From assembly GCA_030528055.1 (NCBI GenBank), contig JAUMZQ010000012.1, positions 1 to 64,000 of the forward strand: a stretch of DNA of 64,000 nt, written 5' to 3'. Source of the stretch: Streptococcus sp. GTDB taxonomy: Bacteria; Bacillota; Bacilli; Lactobacillales; Streptococcaceae. A program made the translations under genes and the position numbers. The notes below the pieces were generated by a model that was not told the origin of the DNA, made no database searches, and worked only from the letters and a program-made list of their open reading frames with translations. Positions 27,540 through 36,166 of the stretch are shown here, piece by piece. The stretch's first letter is position 1. The number at the start of each line of letters is the position of its first letter.

Positions 27540-28343
27540 TTAGTAGTCCTCTAAAATATCACCGATAGGGTCATTGCTTGCGTGACTAGTTCCTCCACCG
27601 TTGCCACCCTTTTTAGAGAGGTTTAAGTAAATAAGAGCTAGTGCTACTCCGATAGCTCCAAGTGCAATAAGAGTTAAGTTTGAAACAGCTGCAAGTGCAA
27701 AACCAATAGCAAAGAAAGGCCAAACTTCACGTGTTGCCATCATGTTGATAACCATAGCGTACCCTACAGCAACTACCATTCCTCCACCGATTTCCATTCC
27801 TCTTGAAAGCCATTCAGGCATGGCATTAAGAGCATTTTGGATCACTTCTGATGGGATTAGAAGCAAGAGAAGTGCTGGAATAGCAATACGGAGTCCTTGA
27901 AGAAGAAGTGCTGCAAAGTGAGCTCGTTCAACTCCTTTGATATTAGCATGTTTAGCAGAAGCATCAGCACCATGGACTAAGGCAACAGAAATTGTACGTA
28001 CTAACATTGTAAGAAAAAGTCCAGCTACGGCAAGAGGAATTGCTACTCCTTGAGCAACCGCTATTCCTTTTTTAGAAAAATCTCCACCGAGAACTAAAAG
28101 GATAGCTGCAGCTACTGAGGCAAGAGCTGCGTCGGGAGCAACGGCAGCTCCGATGTTTGCCCAACCAAGAGCAATCAACTGGAGAGAACCACCTAGCATA
28201 ACACCTGCTTCCAAGTGTCCAGTCACAAGTCCAATTAGAGTACAAGCTACAAGTGGTTGATGAAATTGAAATTGGTCTAAGATTCCTTCAAGCCCTGCTA
28301 AGAAGGCGATAAAGACCACTAAAATCATAGAAATAAGAGACAT
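27540..28343 (-). CDS. manM: Mannose-family PTS enzyme IIC component
   Basis: 267 residues with about eight membrane segments and the IIC features GLVTGHLEAGVMLGGSLQLIALGWANIGAAVAPDAALASV. It forms the membrane channel with ManN. In lactic acid bacteria this pair is also the receptor for several class II bacteriocins and some phages. Confidence 0.93.
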   Translation of the reverse strand: MSLISMILVVFIAFLAGLEGILDQFQFHQPLVACTLIGLVTGHLEAGVMLGGSLQLIALGWANIGAAVAPDAALASVAAAILLVLGGDFSKKGIAVAQGVAIPLAVAGLFLTMLVRTISVALVHGADASAKHANIKGVERAHFAALLLQGLRIAIPALLLLLIPSEVIQNALNAMPEWLSRGMEIGGGMVVAVGYAMVINMMATREVWPFFAIGFALAAVSNLTLIALGAIGVALALIYLNLSKKGGNGGGTSHASNDPIGDILEDY

Positions 28344-28360
28344 GTTTTAAATCCTTTCTT

Positions 28361-29356
28361 TTATTGAACATTAGCCTTGCTAATCAGATCAAATAAATCT
28401 TTTTTCGAGTCATTTGGTACTTTTCGTACATCAAACTCAACACCGAGGTCACGCAATTTTTCAAAGGTTGCGACATCTTCTTTGTCCATAGACAAAACAT
28501 TGTTAACCATTGTTTTACCTGTTGAATGAGCCATAGAACCGACATTAAGAGTTTTGATAGGAACTCCTCCCTCTATAGCACGAAGAGCATCTTGTGGTGT
28601 TTCAAAGAGAATAAGTGCGTGCGTGTTGCCAAAGCGAGGATCTTTTGCGACAGCAATCAATTTATCAATCGGTACAACATTGGCTTTTACATTACCAGGG
28701 GCAGCTTGTTTAATCAGCTCTTTGCGTAAATCATCATTAGCAACTGAGTCAGAAGCTACGATGATACGATCTGCTTTTGAATCGGGTGTCCAAGCAGTAG
28801 CCACTTGTCCATGAAGTAGACGGGTATCTAAACGTGCTAGATTAATTTTAATCTTCCCATCGCCAATAACAGTTCCTTCAGGGATAGCCGCTTGTGCTAC
28901 AGGTTCAGAGGCGGTAGGTTCAGATGCTTCTTTTGCACCAGAGTTTAATTCTTCTGGAAGAACTTTGACCCCTTCTTTAGCTTCTTTCAGGATGTTAGCA
29001 ACAACTGTTTCAACACTAGCAGAAGCGTCCATCATCCTTTCTGTATAGGCTTGAATTAGCATAGGTAAGTTCAAACCAGTGATAATAGCAAATTTGCGAT
29101 CGGGATTTTCTCCCATCACACGGCTAGCTTGGTTAAATGGAGAACCACTCCACAAATCTGCTAAAACTAAGACTTCATCATTTTCATCAAAAGAAGTCAC
29201 AGCAGTATTGAATTTTGCATATAAATCATCAGGACCTTCATTTGGCATAAAAGTTACAACTTGAACTTTTTCTTGTTCACCAAAAATCATTGACCCAGAT
29301 TGATGAATACCAGTGGCAAATTCACCATGGCTAGCAATAATGATTCCGATACTCAT
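28361..29356 (-). CDS. manL: Mannose-family PTS enzyme IIAB component
   Basis: 331 residues. The IIA domain has the phosphorylated His10 in [10 protein letters not shown]. An Ala/Pro/Glu linker spans about 135-165, and the IIB domain has His182 in [15 protein letters not shown]. It passes phosphate from HPr to the incoming sugar. It is the first gene of manLMN and lies under a probable catabolite-control site. Confidence 0.95.
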   Translation of the reverse strand: MSIGIIIASHGEFATGIHQSGSMIFGEQEKVQVVTFMPNEGPDDLYAKFNTAVTSFDENDEVLVLADLWSGSPFNQASRVMGENPDRKFAIITGLNLPMLIQAYTERMMDASASVETVVANILKEAKEGVKVLPEELNSGAKEASEPTASEPVAQAAIPEGTVIGDGKIKINLARLDTRLLHGQVATAWTPDSKADRIIVASDSVANDDLRKELIKQAAPGNVKANVVPIDKLIAVAKDPRFGNTHALILFETPQDALRAIEGGVPIKTLNVGSMAHSTGKTMVNNVLSMDKEDVATFEKLRDLGVEFDVRKVPNDSKKDLFDLISKANVQ

Positions 29357-29418
29357 TATTGATATTCCTCCTTGTTAAAGTGTTTGACTAAAGCTTAAGA
29401 AAACTTTAAGGCTTACTA

Positions 29419-29447
29419 ATTATAAAACGTTTTCATGAAAAATGCAA
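29419..29447 (-). promoter_or_regulatory. manLMN promoter with a cre site
   Basis: Minus-strand TTGCAT (29447-29442), a 17-base spacer and TATAAT (29424-29419). The near-palindrome ATGAAAACGTTTTAT (29436-29422) lies between them and matches the CcpA cre pattern with its central CG. Binding there would repress the promoter. Confidence 0.7.
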
Positions 29448-29737
29448 CCTTTTCTATAAAAAAAACAATTTCTTTCAAAAATAACTTTAATAGTGAAAAT
29501 GGCAAATAATGAATATAGCTAAGATTACTGGTAGTTTTAGATTATCAAGATGTAAAGGAATATGAAATTAAATTGTTAATATATGAAATCGATAGGTTAA
29601 ATTTAAAGAAATGGTTGGATAATTGTTAACAATATCTTTGGTTTGATACTTGTAGAGCTTGTGTATTTTGTAAAGAAATGTAGTAATTTTCTGAATATTG
29701 TGGTATGATAGATAAAATAATTTTTTCGAGGTGTGAT
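29448..29737. other. Intergenic region between manL and serC
   Basis: A 290-base AT-rich gap. It ends with an extended -10 TGG-TATGAT (29701-29709) for serC; no good -35 is visible. I see no ORF or strong hairpin in the rest. Confidence 0.4.
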
Positions 29738-30829
29738 ATGACTATTTATAACTTCTCTGCTGGACCAGCTGTATTACCAAAAGAGGTTTTGAAAAAAGCA
29801 CAAGCTGAACTGTTAGATTATGCAGATAGTGGCATGAGTGTAATGGAATTATCCCACAGATCCAAGGAATTTGATGATATTATAAAAAATGCAGAGAGCT
29901 TACTGCGTGATTTAATGTCTATTCCAGGTAACTATAAGGTTTTATTTTTACAAGGCGGTGCTTCTACCCAATTTTCTATGATTCCTTTAAATCTAGCTAA
30001 TAATCGGAAAGCTTATTACTTAGTCGCTGGATCTTGGGGGAAAAAGGCTTATACTGAGGCAGTAAAATTATCTAAAACAATTCCTTTTGAGCCCATCTTA
30101 CTAGCTTCTTCTGAAGAGTCTACCTATGTAGAAATTCCGACATTTGATGAAAAAAGTATTGACCCACAAGCTGCTTATGTTCATTTAACGACTAACAATA
30201 CGATTGAAGGAACGGCTATTTACAATTTACCAAAAACGAATGGTGTCCCAATTGTAGCCGATATGTCTTCCAATATTTTAGCAGCACAATACCGCGTGGA
30301 AGATTTTGGGATGATTTATGCAGGTGCTCAAAAAAATATTGGGCCAGCGGGAGTTACGGTTGTGATTATTCGTGAAGATTTGTTAAATAAAGAACCAGTC
30401 TTATCTAGTATGTTAGATTACCGTATCCAAGCAGAAAATGATTCTCTTTACAACACTCCTCCGACTTTCGCTATTTACATAGCTAAATTAGTCTTTGAAT
30501 GGGTGAAAGATTTGGGCGGAGTTTCTGAGATGGAAAAACGCAACCGTGAAAAATCAGGGATCTTGTATGATTTTATTGAACAATCAAATTTTTATACTAG
30601 TCCTGTACTCCACAAAGAACAGCGTTCGGTTGCAAATATTCCTTTTGTATCACCAAGTCCAGAATTAGATGCTAAATTTAATCAAGAAGCTGTAGCAGCG
30701 GGCTTTAAAAATATAAAAGGACACCGCAGTGTTGGTGGTATGCGTGCTAGCCTTTACAATGCTTTTCCGATAGAAGGGGTTCGTGCATTGGTTGATTTCA
30801 TGCAAGAATTTGAAAAAAACAATTCATAA
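29738..30829 (+). CDS. serC: Phosphoserine aminotransferase
   Basis: 363 residues from the ATG at 29738 ([18 protein letters not shown]), with a GAGGTG ribosome site; the open frame begins 11 codons earlier without one. The class V aminotransferase features are present: GGASTQFSM, and the PLP lysine in [12 protein letters not shown]. It makes phosphoserine from phosphohydroxypyruvate. It is followed after 13 bases by serA, so the first two serine-synthesis steps are co-expressed. Confidence 0.95.
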   Translation: MTIYNFSAGPAVLPKEVLKKAQAELLDYADSGMSVMELSHRSKEFDDIIKNAESLLRDLMSIPGNYKVLFLQGGASTQFSMIPLNLANNRKAYYLVAGSWGKKAYTEAVKLSKTIPFEPILLASSEESTYVEIPTFDEKSIDPQAAYVHLTTNNTIEGTAIYNLPKTNGVPIVADMSSNILAAQYRVEDFGMIYAGAQKNIGPAGVTVVIIREDLLNKEPVLSSMLDYRIQAENDSLYNTPPTFAIYIAKLVFEWVKDLGGVSEMEKRNREKSGILYDFIEQSNFYTSPVLHKEQRSVANIPFVSPSPELDAKFNQEAVAAGFKNIKGHRSVGGMRASLYNAFPIEGVRALVDFMQEFEKNNS

Positions 30830-30842
30830 AAGAGGTAACTAA

Positions 30843-32018
30843 ATGGTTTTTAGTGTCAAAACATTTAATAATATTAATCAAGTTGGTCTAAAGGAGCTGG
30901 GGAACGCTTTTCAGATAGATGGAGATAAGTCCGAAAATCCAGATGCTTATATTTTACGTAGTCAAAAATTGCACGGAGAAACTTTTCCAAGTAATTTAAA
31001 AGCTATTGCGCGTGCAGGAGCTGGGACTAATAATATTCCAATTGAAGAAGCTAGTTCTCAAGGAATTGTCGTATTTAATACTCCTGGGGCTAATGCCAAT
31101 GCTGTGAAAGAGGCTGTGTTGGCTTCAATTCTTCTGTCTGCTCGTGATTATATTTCAGCCAACAGTTGGGCAAATGGTTTGTCTGGTGATGATGTGCCAA
31201 AGCAAATAGAAGCAGGAAAGAAACAGTTTGCTGGAACAGAAATTGCAAACAAAACTCTTGGTATTATCGGTCTAGGAGCTATCGGTGGTAGAATTGCCAA
31301 TGATGCTTATCGTCTCAATATGAATGTCTTGGGATATGATCCTTATGTGTCTATTGAGACAGCTTGGAACATTTCCAGTCATGTGAAGAGAGTGGATGAT
31401 GTAAAGGAAATTTTCCAAAAGAGCGATTATATCACTATCCATGTTCCTTTGACAGCTGACACAGAGTCTATCTTTAATCGAGATGCTTTTGAACTGATGC
31501 AAAAAGATACAACTATTATTAATTTTGCTAGGGGAGAATTGGTAGATACTTCAGCACTTTTTGAAGCGATTGAAACAGGAGTTGTTAAACGCTATATTAC
31601 TGATTTTGGTACAGAAGAATTATTAAACCACCCGCATGTAACAGTATTTCCACATTTAGGTGGTTCAACCGAAGAAGCAGAGCTTAATTGTGCGATTATG
31701 GCTAGCAAAACCATTCGTCGCTTCTTGAAAACTGGTGAGATTGTTCATTCAGTCAACTTCCCTGATGTTCGTCAAAGTTTGTCTGCTCCTTATCGCATTA
31801 CACTGATTAATAAGAATGTTCCAAACATTGTCGCTCGGATTTCGACCGCGGTCAGTGATTTGAATATCAATATTGACAATATTATCAATCGTTCTAAGGG
31901 AGATTTTGCTTATACTCTCTTGGACTTGGATGAATCGGATGAAAGTAAAATCAAAGAATTGGTTGATAAATTTAATGAGAGTGACAACATTGTCCGCGTT
32001 CGTCTAATTAAAAAATAA
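30843..32018 (+). CDS. serA: D-3-phosphoglycerate dehydrogenase
   Basis: 391 residues. NAD-binding GIIGLGAIGGRIA is near 140-152; catalytic arginine and histidine segments are ARAGAGTNNIP and HLGGSTEEAE. A short C-terminal ACT domain (about 318-391) gives the likely serine-feedback site. It is the short form without the intervening domain of long SerA enzymes. Confidence 0.93.
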   Translation: MVFSVKTFNNINQVGLKELGNAFQIDGDKSENPDAYILRSQKLHGETFPSNLKAIARAGAGTNNIPIEEASSQGIVVFNTPGANANAVKEAVLASILLSARDYISANSWANGLSGDDVPKQIEAGKKQFAGTEIANKTLGIIGLGAIGGRIANDAYRLNMNVLGYDPYVSIETAWNISSHVKRVDDVKEIFQKSDYITIHVPLTADTESIFNRDAFELMQKDTTIINFARGELVDTSALFEAIETGVVKRYITDFGTEELLNHPHVTVFPHLGGSTEEAELNCAIMASKTIRRFLKTGEIVHSVNFPDVRQSLSAPYRITLINKNVPNIVARISTAVSDLNINIDNIINRSKGDFAYTLLDLDESDESKIKELVDKFNESDNIVRVRLIKK

Positions 32019-32073
32019 TTGTCTTTCCCTCTTTTGTCTAGTAATTTTAAAAATAGTTAAAGGGAACTTGCCG

Positions 32074-32586
32074 ATGACTTTTTATAAAAAAATATATCTT
32101 TCTCCCCTAGGGGAGATTTCTTTAGTTGCAGAAGAATCTAGTCTTGTAGGAGTTTGGTTTTCGGGTCAAAAATACTTTGAAAGAGGATTGTTTGAGCCAA
32201 TTTTACTAAAATCAAATGATATTTTGGAAGAAACTGCTTTACTACTTGATGACTATTTCTCTGGTAAAAAGGTTGATTTTTCAGTTCTTCCTTTGTATCC
32301 TAGCGGGAGTGACTTTCAGCAAAGAGTTTGGTCATGCCTAAAAACAATTCCTTATGGTCAAACGATGACCTATGGGGAAATTGCTAAGGAACTTAAATGC
32401 CAGTCAGCCCAAGCAGTCGGAGGAGCAGTTTCTAAAAATCCTTGGTCGATTGTTGTCCCTTGCCATCGTGTGATAGGAAGTAAGAAACAATTAACTGGCT
32501 ATGCTGGTGGACTTGAAAAGAAGATTTGGTTATTGGAACATGAGACTGCTTTGTCGGATAATCTGGCTAAAACTAAAAAAGATTGA
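32074..32586 (+). CDS. ogt: Methylated-DNA-protein cysteine methyltransferase
   Basis: 170 residues from the ATG at 32074 (AAAGGGAA nine bases upstream). The C-terminal domain has the acceptor cysteine in IVVPCHRVIG and the DNA-binding segment IPYGQTMTYGEIA. It removes alkyl groups from O6-methylguanine by suicide transfer. It lies 55 bases downstream of serA and 13 upstream of an ArsC-like gene, probably in one transcript. Confidence 0.93.
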   Translation: MTFYKKIYLSPLGEISLVAEESSLVGVWFSGQKYFERGLFEPILLKSNDILEETALLLDDYFSGKKVDFSVLPLYPSGSDFQQRVWSCLKTIPYGQTMTYGEIAKELKCQSAQAVGGAVSKNPWSIVVPCHRVIGSKKQLTGYAGGLEKKIWLLEHETALSDNLAKTKKD

Positions 32587-32599
32587 ATGGAGAAAAATT

Positions 32600-32953
32600 A
32601 TGTTGAAATTTATTGAATATCCTAAATGTACAACTTGTAAAAAAGCTAAAGCCGAATTGATTCAGTTGGGAGTGAATTTTGAAACTGTTGATATTGTGTT
32701 AGATACGCCAAGCGAAGCGGAATTATTGTCTTGGATGAAGCATTCTGATTTGGAAATAAAATCTTTTTTTAACACCAGTGGCTTGAAATACCGTGAATTA
32801 GGGTTAAAAAATAAGGTAAGCAGCTTAACACTTGAGGAAGCCGCTTCATTGTTAGCAACGGACGGTATGTTGATTAAACGACCGATATTAGTGAAAGATG
32901 ATAAGATTCTACAAATTGGGTATCGCAAAGAATATATTCATTTAGGGTTATAG
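32600..32953 (+). CDS. ArsC/Spx family protein
   Basis: 117 residues from the ATG at 32600. Thioredoxin-like fold with an N-terminal CXXC (KCTTCKKAKAEL, residues 8-11) and the FNTSGLKYRELGLK segment typical of this branch. The final helix region reads IGYRKEYIHLGL. Spx proteins regulate RNA polymerase; other members reduce arsenate. The sequence fits the YffB/ArsC-like group better than Spx, since it lacks the usual Spx length and C-terminus, but the choice is uncertain. Confidence 0.75.
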   Translation: MLKFIEYPKCTTCKKAKAELIQLGVNFETVDIVLDTPSEAELLSWMKHSDLEIKSFFNTSGLKYRELGLKNKVSSLTLEEAASLLATDGMLIKRPILVKDDKILQIGYRKEYIHLGL

Positions 32954-32979
32954 AAAAGTCAGGAACTTCTGACTTTTTC
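32953..32979 (+). terminator. Terminator after the ArsC-like gene
   Basis: GAAAAGTCAG (32953-32962) pairs with CTGACTTTTTC (32969-32979) with one bulge. TTTGTTTTTCTTT follows. Confidence 0.75.
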
Positions 32980-33044
32980 AGTTTGTTTTTCTTTATCAAG
33001 AAATGGCTTCATGTTATACTATTTTTAGTAAGAATGGAGAAAAG

Positions 33045-33671
33045 ATGATATTATCAAAAAAACGAGCCCGTAAAGTATTAGAAGAAATTATTGCTCTCTA
33101 TCCGGATGCGAAACCAAGTTTAGATTTTACAAACCATTTTGAGCTGTTAGTCGCTGTTATGTTATCTGCGCAGACAACCGATGCAGCGGTAAACAAAGCA
33201 ACACCAGCTTTATTTGCTGCTTATCCAACACCTGAACGATTGGCACAGGCTTCAGAAAATGATATTGCCAAATATATCTCTCGTTTAGGTTTATATCGTA
33301 ATAAAGCTAAATTTTTAAAAAAATGTGCTCAACAATTATTGGATAACTTCAACGGAGAAGTACCACAAACTCGACCAGAATTAGAAAGTTTGGCTGGAGT
33401 AGGGCGTAAGACAGCCAATGTGGTTATGAGTGTCGGATTTGGAATTCCAGCTTTTGCTGTTGATACTCATGTAGAACGGATTTGTAAGCATCACCACATT
33501 GTTAAAAAATCTGCAACTCCTCTTGAAGTAGAAAAACGAGTGATGGAAGTCTTGCCGCCAGAAGAATGGCTTTCTGCCCATCAAGCGATGATTTATTTTG
33601 GACGTGCAGTTTGTCATCCTAAAAATCCAGAATGTCAGGACTATCCACAACTATATGATTTTTCAGAGTAA
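33045..33671 (+). CDS. nth: Endonuclease III with a degenerate iron-sulfur site
   Basis: 208 residues from the ATG at 33045. The helix-hairpin-helix and catalytic residues are intact: LAGVGRKTANVV with Lys122, and AVDTHVERI with Asp140. The usual C-terminal cluster C-x6-C-x2-C-x5-C is broken: Cys190 and Cys197 remain, but the next two positions are Tyr200 and Phe206. The protein thus probably binds no 4Fe-4S cluster, as in other Fe-S-less members of the family. It should still excise oxidised pyrimidines. It has its own promoter region after a terminator. Confidence 0.9.
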   Translation: MILSKKRARKVLEEIIALYPDAKPSLDFTNHFELLVAVMLSAQTTDAAVNKATPALFAAYPTPERLAQASENDIAKYISRLGLYRNKAKFLKKCAQQLLDNFNGEVPQTRPELESLAGVGRKTANVVMSVGFGIPAFAVDTHVERICKHHHIVKKSATPLEVEKRVMEVLPPEEWLSAHQAMIYFGRAVCHPKNPECQDYPQLYDFSE

Positions 33672-33729
33672 TAGAGATAGAGTTTTTTATACCAAAAATA
33701 CTGGATAAATAATGTGTTTGTATAATTCC

Positions 33730-33758
33730 TTGCTCTTTTATGGGGGTTGTGTTATAAT
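33730..33758 (+). promoter_or_regulatory. Promoter of the rimP-nusA-infB operon
   Basis: TTGCTC (33730-33735), 17 bases, then TATAAT (33753-33758) preceded by TGT, an extended -10. A GC-containing hairpin (about 33777-33809; AAAGAGA.GCGA / TCGTCTCTT) lies in the untranslated leader. Confidence 0.8.
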
Positions 33759-33833
33759 GATGAGAGTGAATAAGGAAAGAGAGGCGAGGAGATATCTTCG
33801 TCTCTTGTTTATGAGGAGGTGTAGTCTATCGTA

Positions 33834-34301
33834 ATGGTTGTTGATATAGTGCGAAAAGTAGTAGAGCCAGCTATTCCAGAACCCTTTGAATTGATTGATA
33901 TTGAATACGGGAAGCTAGGAAGTGATATGATTCTAAGTATTTTTGTGGATAAACCAGGGGGGATTACGATTAATGATACGGTTGCTCTAACAGAGATTAT
34001 CAATCCACTTTTAGATGCAATTGACCCAGACCCATTCCCATCAGACCAGTATTTTTTGGAAGTGACCAGTCCTGGATTGGAACGTCCATTAAAGACAAAA
34101 GAACAGTTAGCTAAGGCAGTCGGAAATTATATTCATGTGAGTTTGTATCAATCAATTGATAAGCAAAAAGTCTTTGAGGGTACTCTACTTGAATTTGAGG
34201 AAGATATCGTGCATTTAGAATATAAGGATAAGAATCGAGTTAAAAAAATTGAAATTCCTTATAAATTAATTTCAAAAGCAAGATTAGCTGTTAAGATATA
34301 G
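33834..34301 (+). CDS. rimP: Ribosome maturation factor
   Basis: 155 residues: [41 protein letters not shown] and the SPGLERPLK motif. It assists 30S assembly. The start is odd. The only ATG (33834) is 14 bases from the strong AGGAGG (33814-33819), and an upstream stop at 33822-33824 blocks any longer ATG/GTG/TTG start. An ATC at 33828 has ideal spacing and would add two residues. First gene of the operon. Confidence 0.93.
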   Translation: MVVDIVRKVVEPAIPEPFELIDIEYGKLGSDMILSIFVDKPGGITINDTVALTEIINPLLDAIDPDPFPSDQYFLEVTSPGLERPLKTKEQLAKAVGNYIHVSLYQSIDKQKVFEGTLLEFEEDIVHLEYKDKNRVKKIEIPYKLISKARLAVKI

Positions 34302-34357
34302 TTGCTTATTAATATAGAAAGAAAGGATTGCTTTTGTAAATCAGAAGCGAAAATAAA

Positions 34358-35542
34358 ATGAGTAAAGAAATGCTAGAAGCCTTCCGCATTTTGGAAGAAG
34401 ATAAGGGTGTTAAAAAAGAAGATATTATTGAAGCTGTGACGGAGTCTCTTCGTTCTGCTTATCGTCGTCGATATGGACAAGCTGATAGTGTTGCCATTGA
34501 ATTTGACGAAAAAACAGGTGATTTTAGAGTATTCACTGTTCGTGAAGTAGTAGATGAAGTATTTGATAGTCGTTTGGAGATTAGTTTAAAGGATGCTCTT
34601 GCTATCAGTTCTGCTTACGAATTAGGAGATAAGATTAAATTTGAAGAAGCTCCTGCTGAATTTGGTCGTGTAGCTGCGCAATCAGCCAAACAAACCATCA
34701 TGGAAAAAATGCGTAAGCAAACACGTGCTATCACTTACAATACTTATAAAGAACATGAAAATGAAATTATGAGTGGTACAGTAGAACGGTTTGACAATCG
34801 ATTTATCTATGTCAATTTAGGTAGCATTGAAGCGCAATTGTCTAAACAAGATCAGATTCCAGGAGAAGTTTTTGCATCACATGACCGCATTGAAGTTTTC
34901 GTCTATAAAGTGGAGGATAATCCTAGAGGGGTCAATGTTTTTGTTAGTCGTAGCCATCCAGAAATGATTAAGCGCCTAATGGAGCAAGAAATTCCTGAAG
35001 TTTATGATGGTACAGTGGAGATTATGAGTGTTGCGCGTGAAGCTGGAGATCGGACAAAAGTAGCGGTTCGTAGTCACAACTCAAGTGTAGATGCCATCGG
35101 AACAATTGTTGGTCGTGGTGGAGCAAACATCAAGAAAATCACCAGTAAGTTTCATCCAGCTAAATATGATGCTAAAAATAACCGCATGATTCCTACAGAG
35201 GAAAATATTGATGTAATTGAATGGGTAGCAGATCCGGCTGAATTTATTTATAATGCCATCGCACCAGCAGAAGTTGATCAAGTTATTTTTGATGAAGAAG
35301 ATAGCAAACGTGCTCTAGTAGTAGTACCAGATAGCAAATTATCACTTGCAATTGGTCGTCGCGGACAAAATGTTCGTTTAGCAGCTCATTTAACTGGTTT
35401 TAGAATTGATATCAAGTCTGCTAGCGAGTTTGAAGAAATGGAAGACGCTATATTTGCTTCTGAAACTGTAGCAGAAGAGCCAGTCGTGAGTGAAGAAGTA
35501 TCTCAAGATACAGTCAGCCTAGAAGGTGAGCTAGAAGAGTAA
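34358..35542 (+). CDS. nusA: Transcription termination/antitermination factor NusA
   Basis: 394 residues: an N-terminal RNA-polymerase-binding domain (about 1-125), an S1 domain (about 132-200), then two KH domains including VGRGGANIKKI and AIGRRGQNVRLA. An acidic C-terminal tail lies after about 365. The AR repeats of E. coli NusA are absent, as is normal in Firmicutes. The operon position between rimP and ylxR is conserved. Confidence 0.96.
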   Translation: MSKEMLEAFRILEEDKGVKKEDIIEAVTESLRSAYRRRYGQADSVAIEFDEKTGDFRVFTVREVVDEVFDSRLEISLKDALAISSAYELGDKIKFEEAPAEFGRVAAQSAKQTIMEKMRKQTRAITYNTYKEHENEIMSGTVERFDNRFIYVNLGSIEAQLSKQDQIPGEVFASHDRIEVFVYKVEDNPRGVNVFVSRSHPEMIKRLMEQEIPEVYDGTVEIMSVAREAGDRTKVAVRSHNSSVDAIGTIVGRGGANIKKITSKFHPAKYDAKNNRMIPTEENIDVIEWVADPAEFIYNAIAPAEVDQVIFDEEDSKRALVVVPDSKLSLAIGRRGQNVRLAAHLTGFRIDIKSASEFEEMEDAIFASETVAEEPVVSEEVSQDTVSLEGELEE

Positions 35543-35558
35543 ACTGAGGGGGGCTAAT

Positions 35559-35855
35559 ATGGTAAAAACAAGAAAAATCCCTTTAAGAAAATCTGTTGTT
35601 TCTAATGAAATTATTGACAAGCGCGATTTACTTCGTATTGTTAAAAACAAAGAAAATCAAGTATTCATTGATCCAACGGGGAAAGCTAATGGTCGAGGTG
35701 CCTATATCAAACTTGACAATGAAGAGGCATTACAAGCCAAGAAGAAACGTATCTTTAATCGCAGTTTTAATATGGAAGTTGAAGAAGCTTTCTATGATGA
35801 ATTGATTGCTTATGTAGAACATAAAGTTAAAAGAAGAGAGTTAGGTCTTGAATAA
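35559..35855 (+). CDS. ylxR: YlxR-family RNA-binding protein (RnpM type)
   Basis: 98 residues, basic, with the YlxR fold segments KIPLRKSVVSNEIIDKRDLLRIV and GKANGRGAYI. The position often occupied by cysteine in KIPLRKC is serine here. B. subtilis YlxR (RnpM) binds RNase P RNA and modulates it; rnpB lies further along this window. It overlaps ylxQ by eight bases. Confidence 0.88.
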   Translation: MVKTRKIPLRKSVVSNEIIDKRDLLRIVKNKENQVFIDPTGKANGRGAYIKLDNEEALQAKKKRIFNRSFNMEVEEAFYDELIAYVEHKVKRRELGLE

Positions 35856-36147
35856 ACAAGCATTAGCAAACTTAATTGGTTTGGCTCAACGAGCAAATCG
35901 TATTATTTCTGGAGAAGAATTGGTTGTAAAGGCCATTCAAGATAATAAAGTACGATTGGTTTTTTTGGCAAATGATGCCGGACCAAATTTAAGTAAAAAA
36001 ATTACAGATAAAAGTAAATATTATCAGGTAGAAGTATCAACCGTGTTTTCAACACTGGAATTAAGCTCTGCAATCGGTAAGGCTAGAAAAGTGCTTGCTA
36101 TTACAGACGCTGGTTTTGCAAAGAAAATGAGGTCTATGATTATGTAA
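35848..36147 (+). CDS. ylxQ: L7Ae-family ribosomal-type protein YlxQ
   Basis: 99 residues with the L7Ae/L30e/S12e fold: [23 protein letters not shown] and [18 protein letters not shown]. The family binds kink-turn RNA. Its start overlaps the ylxR stop and it is followed after 19 bases by infB, so it is a tightly packed operon member. Its exact target is not known. Confidence 0.88.
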   Translation: MNKQALANLIGLAQRANRIISGEELVVKAIQDNKVRLVFLANDAGPNLSKKITDKSKYYQVEVSTVFSTLELSSAIGKARKVLAITDAGFAKKMRSMIM

Positions 36148-36166
36148 CAGAACAGGAGGACAAGAT

